DNA of 64,000 bases from Tetracentron sinense (GCA_015143295.1 CM026555.1:496001-560000), one strand, 5' to 3'; shown: positions 12,476 through 24,464, numbered from the stretch's first letter. Numbers and translations are program-made. The notes: generated from the sequence alone by a model not told the origin.

Positions 12476-14139
12476 CGGATGGGTCCTGAGCCGTGTAGTT
12501 GCTTTCCTTTTTCTGTTGTCTTGTCGTGTCCATATGAGTCTTTTGCAAAGGCCTCAAGTCTCAGCCTTACCTAAGCCATTCGTAGGTGTCAAGTGGTTCA
12601 AGCCATTAACACTTAGGAGTTCACAACTTTTACTCCGAGATGAGCTTTTGCCCCCTTAGGATGCTATCAGGTATCTTTTGCGGTTGATCTAACACTTTTG
12701 TGGTTCACAATTGTTGTATCATCTTGAGCTATTCCTTTGCCATTCTGTAATGTATTTTCGACTACTTTGTATCGTGTCTTAGCCTCCTCGAGCCGTTATT
12801 AATTGTTGTTTTGTAGGAGTTCATGGCGTTTATGTTGAGTTGAACCTGCATTGTCCTTTGCTACTCAAGACAAGTGTCGTGCCAAAGCCTTAGCATTTTT
12901 ATTTGATCATTACTCGCTTGACATCCTGAGTTTGTACGTTAGTGGTGCCAGAATTGCCACGTCTACCATTAACCATATAATGCTTGTGTCACCTCATGAG
13001 TCTAATTGCCGCTTCATAAAACATCACTTCACGCTCAAGACGTGCGAGTATTCATTGTTCTGCTACGCATTTGAGGGTAATGATGACTTAGAGAAGTCGT
13101 TCTGCCTTCTCTTAGACAAAGAAGATCTTGCCCCTGGTAGAATAACGTGTATGAGGGGATGGTATGGTTGCTTTGTCTTTCACAATCTCACTATTACTAT
13201 AAAAGAAGGGGCATGTAGCCTGAGTTCTCAATGCAAACTTCCCATTTGGTTACCTATACTTGTTTTTCTGAGGTTCCACAGCTCCTTTCCTTCCGTGGTG
13301 CTTCCCATGGTGATCAATGCTTCTGAATGGTGTTCGAATGGGGACAAGCAGGGGGCCAATTGACAAGCAGTGTTTATCGAGAATTTTTGCGTGGAGTCCA
13401 TCCACAATATGATGTGTGGTGGACGAGGTGGCAGACCTCCAGAACATCTTACTGACGCTTCTTCAGATGATGTGTTAGGCGCTTTAAGGCTAATCCCACT
13501 AAGCTCTGTCATAAGGTCTGACCGGATTGATCATGTGCCGTCCTATGTAGAACTGGTGTGGAGGCTGGTAATGGTTGCTAAGGACGAGTCAAATGCGTGG
13601 ACCACCGCTTTTAGATCGGGCATCTTCAGGTCAGATGAATTCAAGTCTTGTGGGGTGGACTTGGGCGAAGAAGCAGTGGCAACTGCTGGGCCGGGATCGG
13701 TCTTTGAGTTCGTATCTTCGTGGAGGGGCCTTACATCATCGCGGGCCAGCTCAGGTTGGAGGAACACTTGTAGATGCTAAAGTAGGGGGGACTGAGAAGT
13801 TGCTCTCATCCCATTGGGAAAGGTGGTGTTCCGTCGGTTAGTGCCCTGAACTCCAGCTTATGATGGGAGGAAGAGAAGGGTAGTGGCACATAACAAATTA
13901 TGAAGGAGACCCAAAAGTGCCAAATGGAGGGCCTACTCATCATTTCATCAAAGCGCAAGTCGAGAGATATTGAGATAGTTCTTCACGAAAATTTTTGTGC
14001 AGGCTCAGGAGCATCCACTATAAGGCCGGCAAAGTTTCTTAATTTTTTCATCTGTCTAATTTTTGAGCGGAGTCGTTCCATCTACTGTAGCAAGCTGTAC
14101 CATTTGTTCTGTCCTTTGATATCTTCCCGAGCTGTAGCC
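12476..14139. other. No recognisable gene
   Basis: Contains plus-strand frames of 170 codons (12851-13363) and 136 codons (13370-13780), but neither shows a domain, low-complexity bias or initiator context I can identify. The sequence is less AT-rich than its surroundings. It may be the body of an old retroelement; this is not supported by any motif. Confidence 0.3.
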
Positions 14140-15207
14140 AAGGTATTAAACTTCGGTTTCGGTATAAAAATCGGTCGTTAAGGAAGCTGACACATTTCGA
14201 AGAAGTTTAAGGAAGCATAAGGAAGTTATGTAAAAATTAAAGAAGTTTAAGAAACTTTAAGAAAACATTGAAAATCTAATATGAAACTTTAGAAATTCAA
14301 TACTTAAGCATAAATACACATCTAGAATTCATTATACTACTGATGTAAGGATGTAGTACTCAAATGTGAGAAACATGTTAAGTGACATGTGTTGTCTACT
14401 TGTGTGAGCTGTAATTTCTTCTTGATATTTTTTATATTGTAAAAATATTTAACTATATTTTATCCTATTTGTCAAGTGAATGAGATATGTATTCTCTTTA
14501 TTCTTCAATGATTATCCATGCTAATTATTTTAGAAACTAGAAAAACTTATGAATGCACATTAAAGTTGATAAATAATTGAAATCCAATTTAGTTTCTAAA
14601 CCTATTTCAATATGCAATTGATGGGCACAATGTTTTTACTAAATCAATATGTGAAGAAGAGGAGATGAGTATTTTAATAATTAATAATTTATAAGCTACT
14701 ATTAGAAAATTATTTAAGTTTTTAATATTATTAAAAAGCCCTTATGGGCATAATGTACTAATAACAAAATTATTAGAATAATAAAATCATAATTTATATT
14801 AAGATTAATGCTAACCACACTCTACTAATAACATTAATATTTTATAATAAGTTTAATGCTAGCAACACTCTCTTTTAAAGCTAATTATATTTATAATAAG
14901 GTTAATTCTAGGGACAATCTTTATTTATGAAGAAAGTAAGTTTAAAGTGAGTGGAACTAACAATACCCTTTTAAGTAAAAACTTAAAAAAAACCCTTCAA
15001 TTTATAGGCTTTTTCCATACACATCGGTTAACTTCCACCAAAGTTATGTATTTTCTCAATATTTTTTTTTTGTTTCAGTCGAAGTTTACCGAAGTTCATC
15101 AAGAAGTCCAGTAGTTTTAAAATACAAGTGCATTTCGCTTTGGACACCATAGAAGTCAACTCAATTCGGTCAACTTCGGTGGAATTGAGTCGATTTTTGA
15201 CACCATG
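14140..15207. mobile_element. Candidate terminal-inverted-repeat element
   Basis: The left end (aggtattaaacttcggtttc, 14141) and the right end (rc of gaattgagtcgatttttgacacc) form an imperfect inverted repeat with a shared ggt.t.aaa..tcg pattern. Weakly similar words, gctgtagcc and gctgcagta, lie outside on either side and could be a decayed target duplication. The interior is AT-rich and non-coding. The element was later abutted by the solo LTR at 15208. Weak call. Confidence 0.3.
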
Positions 15208-15601
15208 TGTAACGCCCCAAAATCCCCCTTAGTAGTTATGAGGCTTTGACAATGTGAATTATACTTCAAAACATCCTGCAAAGTGTATACAAGGCATGAC
15301 AAATAGTGAACCTAAAAATTTCTTATAACACTAACTGTATTCCAAGTACAAGAGTCAACTAAAATTGAAATATAAAATTTCGTATTTACATATGATGATA
15401 ACTTAGGTTACCAAACCCAAGTTTAACAAAAACCCCAACATGAAATCCCAAATTACATGACACACTCTCTCTTAAAAGTCAACCATAAGGCAACATGTCA
15501 AGGTCCCTATCATATGCATGCTGATCCCCAACAAGCTCCTGCTGGACCCTTGGTTCTGTAGCACGATCATCCCACCTGGAACCTACCAAAATAACAGTTC
15601 A

Positions 15602-15622
15602 GCTAAGTATTGAATACTCAGC
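15602..15622 (-). promoter_or_regulatory. Conserved LTR inverted-repeat box
   Basis: gctaag-tattgaata-ctcagc. This is the reverse-strand form of the box shared by five LTRs in the window; here one pair is of G-U type on the LTR sense strand. Confidence 0.6.
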
Positions 15623-15890
15623 GTATACAAACTACTAACTAACCATGTTACAATACATTAATATGCCATATATGATACAGTTCATCATAACATATACATA
15701 ATTAGAGTGCGGAAGTTAAGACAAGATAACAAATGCATGATCTCGAAAATCATACTTTAAGTTCATGCTTTAACAAAACGTATTTCAAATATCTTGTGAG
15801 TTTCTTATGCATCTTATGAATCTTGTGGTTTCCTTATACGTCTTATGAGATGGTTCTTTTCACTTATCTTGTACTTATTTTGAGACAGAT

Positions 15891-16480
15891 GCTAGTACCC
15901 GTACCTGGTTATATTATACTAGCATCCTCTCTTGCTTACTTGGAAACAGATACTAGTACCCGTACCTGGTTATAGTACACTAGTACACTAGTATCTTTTC
16001 ATAATCTTGTTAACTTGGTTGTGAGTTTCTGATGATCTTGCTTGCATGGAAACAGATGATAGTGCCCGTACCTGATCATATTATACTAAACATCTTTTCA
16101 TACTTATCTTGGAAACAGATACTAGTGCCCGTACTTGGTCATAGTACACTAGTATCATTTCATATTCTTTATTTTACTTAGAGACAGATACTAGTACTCA
16201 TACCTGGTTATAGTATACCAGTATCCTCTCATATTCATGGAAACATTTGTTAGTGCTTGTACCTGGTCATAGTACACTAACATCCTTTCATACTTGTTAA
16301 AAACAGATACTAGTGCCCGTACTTGGTCATAGTACACTAGTATCCTTTTATGCTTACATCGTTTTTACTTGGAGACAACCACTAGTACCCATACCTGGTC
16401 ATAGTATACTAGTGTCCTCTCATACTTTCTTGGAAACAAATGTTAGTACCCATACCTAGTCATAGTACACTAACATCCTT
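15891..16480 (-). repeat. Hairpin minisatellite, about 9 copies
   Basis: Units of about 60 bp of the form cagatactagtg ... cactagtatc, with a loop like cccgtacctggtcatagta. Stems differ between copies but remain paired: gatgctagta/tactagcatc, gatactagt/actagtatc, gttagtg/cactaac, cactagta/tactagtg. Confidence 0.85.
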
Positions 16481-16668
16481 TCATACTTTACATTTCTTAC
16501 TTCTTTTTTTATGAGCTTGCATTTTCTTTCTTATGAACTTTCTTATCTTTTCTTAAAACTTTATTTTTTCTTTCTTATAAACTGTTCTTATGATCCTTGT
16601 ACTTATGAGTCTAATAATACATCTTGAAAATATACCCATACATGTGCATAGTGCTTGTGAGCATCATG

Positions 16669-18428
16669 TGTTGCCCAGATATGAACCCTAGAGGGGGGGG
16701 GGGGGTGAATAGGGTCAATGGAAAAATAAAAAATTATTCTTTTTTAAATGCGAAAAATAAAAGCTAAAAGGAATGCAACTAAATACAAACTAGATAAAAT
16801 AATTTAAGTGCACAAGAAGAAGGAGAAAGAGTAAGGGAGTGCAAACACAGAGTTGTTTTCGAGGTTCGGCAAACCCAGCCTACTCCCCGCCTCAAGCAAC
16901 ACCAGCTTGGAGGATTCTACTACAGTCCACGACTGCACAGACTTCTTAATCTGGTGAAGCCTAAACCCTTTACAACTTCTCTTCTAGTTGAGGTGAACCA
17001 TACAGCACCCAGAGCACAACCCTCTCTGGTTTACACGAAGCAACAGCTTCATTGAACACGCAGGTTCTTGGATGATGATAACAGATTTGGGATCTTAGAT
17101 CCGAAAGATAAACTTCTTTAAGAGTTAGATATGAATGGAATATCAAGCTCTATGAAATCTCTCAAGTGGAAGATTGGATTTTAGCTCAAAACAGAGTATT
17201 GTTTTTACAGATTTGGGATTTTTGAGCTCAAGAGAGTGATTTTTAATGTAACAGTGTATGGGTGAGTGTTATTATTGTTGAATCATTCAAAGATCACTTA
17301 AATTTATAGTGATAAGAAATTTATTACCGTTTGATGATCATTAAATGCAACATACCCGTTATAAATATAGCCGTTGGTAATAAAGAACGATTTTTCAGAA
17401 TTTTTCTGAACTATCCAGTCAATTAGAGGAGCCTCCTAATCGGCTGGATAGTTGCCTGATCGCCTAGATCAGTTTCCTAATCGGCTGGATCATAAAAACA
17501 CGTTTTGGAGAGTTTTGTTCTATCCAGTCGATTAAAGGACGGAGTAATCGGCTGGATGGACCATGTAATTGACTGGACGGTCATCCTGATCGGTTGGATA
17601 GACCAAAAATTTCCAGATTTTTGGTTTATCTGATTTTAAAGCTTTTTCCTTAACTTTAATGATTTGCACGAATTCCAAAGTCTTTAATTATGTTAGTAAA
17701 ACATGATTAACAACTCATAATGGTCTTTAGAATGATTTAAGATGGATTAGTTAGGAGAACCAACATGATCAGCACATGCAGACAAATTTAGAAAAAATTT
17801 GTTCTATCCAGTCGATCACAGGGCTTACCTGATCGACTGGATGGTCTGCCTAATCGGCTGGATGGCCTATCGGATCGACTAGATAAGCTAATTTTATTTG
17901 TAGAATTCATTTTCAAAACCTTTAAGGTATGATTTGATTCCAAAGTTTTGTACTTAACTTTTATGAGTATAATTAACATGTTTTTAGGTCCTTAATCATA
18001 TTTAACATTTGTTCAAGGGACCTATGGTCAATCTAAGGTATTTTGAGCTTTTTCACCAAATCAACCACTTGAGGATTTTTACAAGAAATCCTATACAGAC
18101 CACACTTACTACCTACACTAAGACCTTGATGAAGATGATCTTTGTGCTTCAATGGTCTTCAACAACAGTGTCTTCTAGGCAATCTTCAAAAATCCTTTTT
18201 GTTGATAGTTGAACATCTTCTTGAAGCTTTGATTTGAAATTTTCATCATGTCTTGACTTGGTCTATTCATTGAAAGTTCTTGAGTATGCTTGAAGTCCCA
18301 TTTCTAATTCATGAATGCTGTAAAATAAATTGCTCATGGAAGATATTAGTATTACAAGATTCATTTCATTATATATGTCATCATTAAAATTAATTGAGGG
18401 ACACATGGTTGTAACCTTAAGGCTAACA
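16669..18428. mobile_element. Nested LTR-like insertion (1760 bp)
   Basis: Starts tgttgccc, ends gctaaca and is flanked by a perfect 5-bp duplication, tcatg (16664-16668 and 18429-18433). Near the left end is a G13 tract (16693-16705) followed by tgaatagggtc. No protein domain is visible, so it fits a solo LTR or a non-autonomous LTR element of unknown family. It interrupts the surrounding LTR. Confidence 0.7.
17405..17890. repeat. atccagtcgatta / taatcggctggat inverted-motif cluster
   Basis: About ten copies of a 13-bp motif in alternating orientation, for example 17522-17534 against 17545-17557 with one mismatch. The copies fall in two blocks (17405-17610 and 17805-17890). Confidence 0.7.
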
Positions 18429-19555
18429 TCATGGAGTAATTGTAAACATCATAATTATAATATAAAGTATTTAAAACATTGAATACAATGCATGGAGTAT
18501 TGTGAGTATCATAGAGTACGGTTGAACATCATAAAGTAAGAACATTGAAACATATTACGGAGCATCATTCATGGAGGTATCATAGTATTCTTATAGAGTA
18601 GTTAAAACATCGAAACACTACATGAAATTTAATTTATGAAGATGACATAGCACATATGTACATGACTACTTAGCTTATTTCGTCAAACCATAATTCCAAG
18701 CTTACTTTTAAGGTAAAACTATTTTTTTTCATATTCTTATAAAATCTTGATTATGATACCATGGTAGGTGAGGAAACCATCATCCATCATTGAAACCCAA
18801 TTTCCTTCTATTTCATTCAATAGCATACACCTATACGACTCTCTACCTTAGTTTCTCAAAATATATATCATATACATGGTTTACTTAGCATAACTTAGTA
18901 TAGTGTAGCATATACATGGGTTACTTAGCATAACATAGTGTAGCATATCATATCACATACATGGTATTAACCATTATTTACTCCAAAGACCAAGCATTTT
19001 ATTATATTATCAAGCCATGGTTTATAATAAAACTAGTTTATCAAAATTATGCTTTACATCTTACTTGAAATAAAAGATTTATAAAATAGTCAAATCAATT
19101 TAAGTTTAATCTCAATACATGGTTTACATCTTACTTTTACAAGAGGAACACAATAATAGAAACACACATTTATGCATCATAGCAAAGAAGGTTAGTAGAG
19201 TGTATCTACCTTAAAAATTTAGGGAAGATCTTGAGAAGACTCGAGAACGTGAGATCCAAGCTTGAATGGTGAAATCCATGCTTGAGGAAGAAGATCTAAG
19301 TTTGAATGGTGAAATCCGTGCTTGAGGAAGAAAATCCAAGCTTGAGGAAGCTTTGGAATGAATGGATTCGAGCTCCTACTTGATCTCACAAGAAAACCCT
19401 CTTTAGAACCCTAGGTTCTCTCCCCTTTTGTCTCAAAATATGTATATCAAAGTGTTAGAACCTTTAATCCCACGAAAATTGGCTATTTATAGAGTTAGAG
19501 TTATCAAAATCACGCCTAAACCCTTTAAAAAAACCTATTTTTCGTGTTCCCGCAT

Positions 19556-19675
19556 GCCCACGTTGACGTTTGGGCCAGGCGTCGACATCTGGGTTTCAAA
19601 CGTCGATGTTTGGGGTGATTTCCGCATCTGTTTATGCTCAAACGTCGACGTCTGGTTGCAAATGTAGACGTCTGA
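19556..19675. repeat. acgtcgacgt palindrome cluster
   Basis: Repeated 'gtcgac' and 'acgtcga' words, including a perfect 10-bp palindrome at 19642-19651. It is followed by the conserved flank ttgaccataacttt...tttgacgattcaacttgcg, which also occurs in the other LTRs. Confidence 0.7.
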
Positions 19676-20319
19676 GAACTCTGACTGTCTTGAGTTTTTT
19701 CCGCTTTGGTATTTTGACCATAACTTTCGACTCACTTATCGGAGTTTGACGATTCAACTTGCGTTGGACTCGTCATTCAAATGTGGTAAATGTTTGTATT
19801 TAATATACAAATCCTAATTATGAGTTCTTAATTGTATAAATAGGCTATAAATTTGACTGGTCCAGAAAATGGATTTCAGCAGTCCAGAATTTTAGCAGAC
19901 CCGATTTCGAAAATCCAACATTTAACCTATCTTTAACTAAAAATATAGAAAATTGATAAACATGAACCTCGAAGAGGGTTTCCATACATTTCTAATGGTT
20001 TAAGAATCATTCAATTCCGATCAACAGTGATAAAATTAGAGCTTCTTAAAGTTGAGGGTAATGTTAAGACATAACTTTTTTTGACACTTAGAGTATTTTA
20101 TACTCTTACTCCTTTATCCCAAACATCCTTAAACTTAAGAAAATATTTTTAAGGCTTTAATATATGTCATAACTCATCATTCACCCTAAATATATCAAAA
20201 CAATTTTCTCGTTATCATTGATAACTATTTAAGACATTAGAATATGCTTTATGCCTTAGACAATATACACAACACTATTCACCATGTCATGCCACCAAGA
20301 TCCGGGGTTCTACACCATG

Positions 20320-21926
20320 GCTGCAGTAGACCTTTTCTTTCCTTTCTTTATGTGTTTCATCTCATGTAACGAGCCGAGCCGAGCCGAGCTGTTCTATATA
20401 TGTAATAGACTAATGGGATTCTACTTAATGAAAAATTACGTTGTCCACTTCACATTGCTGTGTTGTTTTCTTAGTGCCTTTGTGTTTTGTTGTTTGCAAT
20501 GAGATAGGTCTTGCACCCGTTGTGCTTTGCATGTGTAACAAGCTGAGCTAACTTGTTCTCTCTACTGCAATATTCCCTTTTTGTGTCTTTCTCTACCTTT
20601 TGTGTGACTAGCCGAGCTATCTTATTCTGGTGTATGGGTTAGTATCTAGTATGCTCTTGCATGAGCTACTCACTTCTGGCTGGCTTATCTCTTCGGAGAG
20701 CAGGACACCTATAGTGGGCCGCTTTTGACTGCCCTGTCTCCTGACTCTGCTTGGAGAGCAGGGACACCTACAGGGGGCCAATTCTGACTGATCTGTCTCC
20801 TCACAGAGCATAGACACCTATAGTGGGCACTTCTAGCTGGCCTGTCTCCTTGGAGAGCAGGGACGTACACCTTATTGTGGCGAGCAATGGCGAGACAACA
20901 AGATGATCAATCATAAAGACAAGTTTGATGGCGGGCTACGAGACATGCAAAACCATGGAGGACGGCTCTAGATTAGCAACGATGGCATGAGCTTAATGAT
21001 CTCACCTCTGATGGCCTGAGTTGAGCGACCGCTTCTTGAATGGCATGAGCCTGAAAGCTGGTTAGGTTGACCCTCCCCTCAGTCGTGTGCAATCTCCAGA
21101 GTGTATCTCGCGGCGGATGTGAATGGGGGATAGAGACAGACATAACACATTGCATGTACACTGAATACGCTAAATATCCTAAGTACATATGGTGCCCACT
21201 AACCTACTCTGCTGCCCTATTTCATGTGTTGAGGACATTTTTCTATCATTTGTGAAGATTCACAATGTTTTGCCTTAGACTGGAGGAAGTCTTCCGAGAA
21301 GATTATACTAGGACACATTTTTTTTGTTTCCACGGACAGCACCAATTAGTGGTGGATTCAAAATTGATCTTACTTCCTTGTCGCGTGTCGTCTGCTCATT
21401 GGACGAATTGCTTCCTTTTCCTCTAGCGCGGTGGTCCTTCACCTGAAGAAGACACTCCGATGCTTAAGTCAGTTTTCTGTTTTTTCTACTTTCCTCTCTA
21501 ATGGTGTTAAAACCTTACCCCCTGCTGGGGGAATCCTTCCCATGAGGCACATCTCGCCTTTTTATTCTTTGTTGTCCTTCTGCTATCAATTATATCAATT
21601 GTTCATGTCTTAGTTGAGTTGTGAATTTCTGTGTGAGTTGTCACTTTCTGTATCAGGGGCTTACGGGCTTTTGTTACATCAACAGTCTGCAATTTCAGCT
21701 TGTCAGGTCTATACATTGATGGAACAAGAAGGTACAGTTTCACTTTCTGGTAGGGGTGAAATTTTTGCTCGAGACATGCTATTCTTCATACTTGGTTCAG
21801 CTCGGGAAAGAATCATGTGTATCCCTTACACTGTGCCCGAACGAGTTGGCTTGGTTCTGCTTAGATCGGGTTGGCCGAACTCAATGCCTTAATGCTTTTT
21901 TCCGTTACACTAACTAATGATCATTA
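20320..21926. other. No recognisable gene; short minisatellite at 20690-20875
   Basis: The only ordered structure is three to four copies of a 60-bp unit ('ggagagcagggacacctatagtgggcc'). ORFs at 20284-20502 and 21614-21892 have no recognisable domain. The sequence probably continues the 12476-14139 segment, which was split by the insertions between them. Confidence 0.4.
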
Positions 21927-23024
21927 TTATAGTTGTTAAAGGCGACGCCTGAGGCGCCTCAAGCGGTCGCCTAGGCAACCAGGCACTCTATTGGGCTTAG
22001 GAGACTGGTCGCTTAGGCTTTCATTATTAATAGTATGACATACACAATATTATTATTGTCTAAAGGTTTAAAAATTTATTTTATTTGAATTTTAGATATT
22101 TGTCAACAAAAAAGCATGCTATTTTATATATTTCTCATGTTTTCTAACATATAATATATTAGGGTTTTTATATCTTATAAAAGATTGGTTTGTGGGAAAG
22201 AAAAGACGAATGGTGTCAAGTATGTTTCTGCATGTTAATTTGTCTTCTTTTTTGTTCAATGGGTGGACCAATTGGTCTCTCTCTCCCTTTATTTGTGGGG
22301 CCTAGGCGACCAAGACATAGTTGGGATCAAGAAGGCCCAATAACAAAAAAACCTTTAAATGCCTCATTTTTTTAGACTCCCAATACTCTCATAAATCCAT
22401 CTTTAAAAGAGTCTTTAATCATTTAAATAAGTGTAGGCCCCATTATTATATATATTTTACTTATTATATGATTTTTATTATCTTTTCTTTGATATAATCG
22501 AGAAGAAGAAGAAACAGAGAAAAAAAGAGTGTAAGAAGTATGACCTCTCCCTTTCTCTCCCTCTTTTCTTTCTATCTCTTATTCGACAGTCATATTGATG
22601 TCAGACTATTTTTTATTTTTTATTCAGTCTTGCACTCTTTATTTCTCTCTTTCTTGTTCAGCTGTCACTGATTCAGTATACTTTTGTTTTCTATTTTTTA
22701 TTCCTTAGTCCCTCTCCCTATTTCAATAGTCATTGTAGACTGTTTTTTTTATTCCCAACTATTAAAATCCCTCTTTCTTATTCATAAAATGTCTTAAAAA
22801 ATGGTTCTATTAGAGTGCATCTTGACAATGAAGATATTACAATTTATATGAATTACAAAGCCTCTTATTAAAGGAAATACAACATACATGGATCTCATAT
22901 TAGGATTTGGGGATATGATTTTTGTTGCAAAGAGTTCATAAGGCGACGTCTCGGGTGCCTCAGGCTACTGCCTTAGGCATCGATGGGGTCTGTCGTCTCA
23001 AGTCGCCTAGACGCCTTGATAACC
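21927..23024. mobile_element. Non-autonomous TIR transposon (hAT- or Mutator-like)
   Basis: The left end gttgttaaaggcgacgcctg and the right end, read in reverse, ggttatcaaggcgtctaggcg form inverted termini rich in ggcg/cgcc. A perfect 10-bp direct repeat, atgatcatta, flanks the element (21917-21926 and 23025-23034). The interior is AT-rich without a transposase frame. TIRs of this 'caaggcgcctaggcg' type are frequent in plant non-autonomous elements. Superfamily is uncertain because the duplication length (9-10 bp) and the asymmetric left end do not settle it. Confidence 0.6.
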
Positions 23025-23206
23025 ATGATCATTAATAAGGGAAAAAAAGAAATTCCTCTAGAACAATAAACCTCTAACTGAGAAAAAACTTTAGTTGGGT
23101 ACGTCCCGACCCAACATCAATTAATAATATAGCAGAATTGGTCGATTATTAATCGGCAGCCCAGCGACGCCCTTGTATGTTGTAGCTAGTACCTTAGAAG
23201 ATTGAA

Positions 23207-23507
23207 ACCAAATCCTCTACGTGATTACCGGATTTCAAAAATTGGGTTATCACCACAGGTCGCCACATGTTCCTTTTGACACCCCTTAACCCTTAGGGAT
23301 CACTCACTCATTCTTGGTTTTTAGAAAAAAAAAAAATTTTAATATAAAAAATTATTTTAAAGGATTTTTAATATTAAAAAAAATTAAATTTTTTAAAAAA
23401 AAACCAAAGTTGAATGAGTGAAGTAGGTGAATCTTAGTCACAGTTAAGGAGGAGGGTGTCAAAAGGTACACGCGGCGACCCCAAGATCTCTAAGTAGAAG
23501 AATTGGT
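23207..23507. mobile_element. Foldback MITE, copy A
   Basis: Ends accaaatcctctac and, in reverse, accaattcttctac. The two halves are inverted copies nearly to the middle (ccttttgacacccc.../...gtgtcaaaagg, then tttggtttttag/aaaaaccaaag around an A/T core). Related to the copy at 28101-28443. It ends about 250 bp upstream of the heat-shock gene start codon. Confidence 0.8.
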
Positions 23508-23559
23508 AACAGGAATCTCTGGAAACCTCTGCTCACTCGACCTTTCCACGTCATCGTGA

Positions 23560-23585
23560 GCACTCGAACGTTCTCGCGTTCCCGA
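23560..23585 (+). promoter_or_regulatory. Heat-shock element
   Basis: gaacgttc at 23566-23573 (nGAAnnTTCn, two units in phase) with another ttc at 23579-23581. It sits about 190 bp before the start codon of the small heat-shock gene, the expected type of site for heat-shock factor. Confidence 0.55.
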
Positions 23586-23663
23586 CTCAAGAGTACTTTC
23601 TGTTTTACCTTCGAGGATAGTCCCTCATTTCCAGTTTAATGCGCCACATCTGGCCTTTCTTTT

Positions 23664-23674
23664 TTATTATAAAT
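23664..23674 (+). promoter_or_regulatory. TATA box of the small heat-shock gene
   Basis: tattataaatg lies 80-90 bp before the ATG and downstream of the heat-shock element, a normal distance for a short 5' leader. Confidence 0.5.
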
Positions 23675-23753
23675 GTGTTAATCACAAGTTTCATCAACAC
23701 AGAACAAGCTCAACGCTCGACAGTCCAGAAGAGTGTATAAAGCCTATAAAATA

Positions 23754-24464
23754 ATGAGGTTTCTCACTGTGTTTGCCGTTAGCTTTCTGCTTCTACTCGC
23801 GGCTATACCCGCCTTAGAGGGGTCGCTGCTGCCGTTTCTCGACCGTCCAGGAAGTATCCTGACAGATCTCTTGCCGGAACGATTCCCAGATCCCTTCCGT
23901 GTTCTGGAACAAATCCCCTTGGGCCTGGAAAAGGATGATGTGGCCGTCTCTCCGGCGAGGGTGGACTGGAAAGAAACTCCCGATGCACATGTTATCATGC
24001 TCGATGTCCCTGGTATGTACGCACGTGTCTCTTCGTTACTGTTACTAGCTCTTTTGTCGTTCGTTTTAGCTAGCTAGCAATAGCATGACGAGTCAATTAA
24101 GTTTAATTCGGTTGTAGGGCTGAAGAAGGAGGAACTGAAGATAGAGGTGGAAGAGAACCGCCGGGTTCTGAGGGTGAGCGGAGAGAGGAAAAGGGAAGAG
24201 GAGAAGAAAGGAGACCACTGGCATCGCGTGGAGAGATCCTACGGCAAGTTCTGGAGGCAGTTCCGTCTTCCGGACAATGTTGACCTGGACTCCGTTAAGG
24301 CCAAGCTCGAAAATGGGGTCCTTACTGTCTCCTTAAAAAAGCTGTCCCCCGACCATATCAAAGGTCCTAGAGTAATTGGTATTGCTGGAGGAGAGGAGCA
24401 GCAGGCCAAGTTGATGGGTCAAAGCAGCAACAACAACATTAAAGATAACAAAGAAGAGCTTTGA
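23754..24464 (+). CDS. HSP22: Endoplasmic-reticulum small heat-shock protein (HSP20 family), two exons
   Basis: ATP-independent chaperone that binds unfolding proteins in the ER lumen. Exons are 23754-24012 and 24118-24464, with a 105-bp GT..AG intron splitting Gly87; the product is 201 residues. Residues 1-23 are a signal peptide (a leucine run ending AIPALEG). The mature N-terminal arm has SLLPFLDRP and [13 protein letters not shown], diagnostic of the plant ER subfamily. The alpha-crystallin domain runs from about residue 66 ([20 protein letters not shown]) to about 165, with consensus [12 protein letters not shown]. The protein ends KEEL, a K/HDEL-like retention signal. The ATG at 23754 is chosen because it begins the signal peptide and follows the TATA box. 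A heat-shock element lies upstream and aataat-type polyadenylation words occur near 24560. All frames are open; it looks functional. Confidence 0.95.

Larger units (their letters stand above)
15208..20314 (-). mobile_element. Solo LTR of a Ty3/gypsy chromovirus-type element, reverse orientation
   Basis: Begins tgtaacgcccc and ends ggggttctaca. It is flanked by a perfect 5-bp target duplication, ccatg (15203-15207 and 20315-20319). In reverse orientation its ends match the LTR at 32200-35542 (tgtagaaccccgg ... ggggcgttaca). Removing the nested insertion at 16669-18428 with one copy of its TSD leaves 3342 bp; the related LTR is 3343 bp. It carries the shared inverted-repeat box, a hairpin minisatellite and a palindrome cluster, annotated separately. 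No internal domain or second LTR is next to it, so it is a solo LTR. Confidence 0.85.

Noticed and set aside
12851..13363. 170-codon plus-strand ORF as a host gene
   Set aside because: No domain, no supporting promoter or intron signals, and the surroundings are repeat remnants. Length alone is not evidence.
13370..13780. 136-codon plus-strand ORF
   Set aside because: Overlaps open frames on the other strand and shows no recognisable motif; frame openness reflects higher GC.
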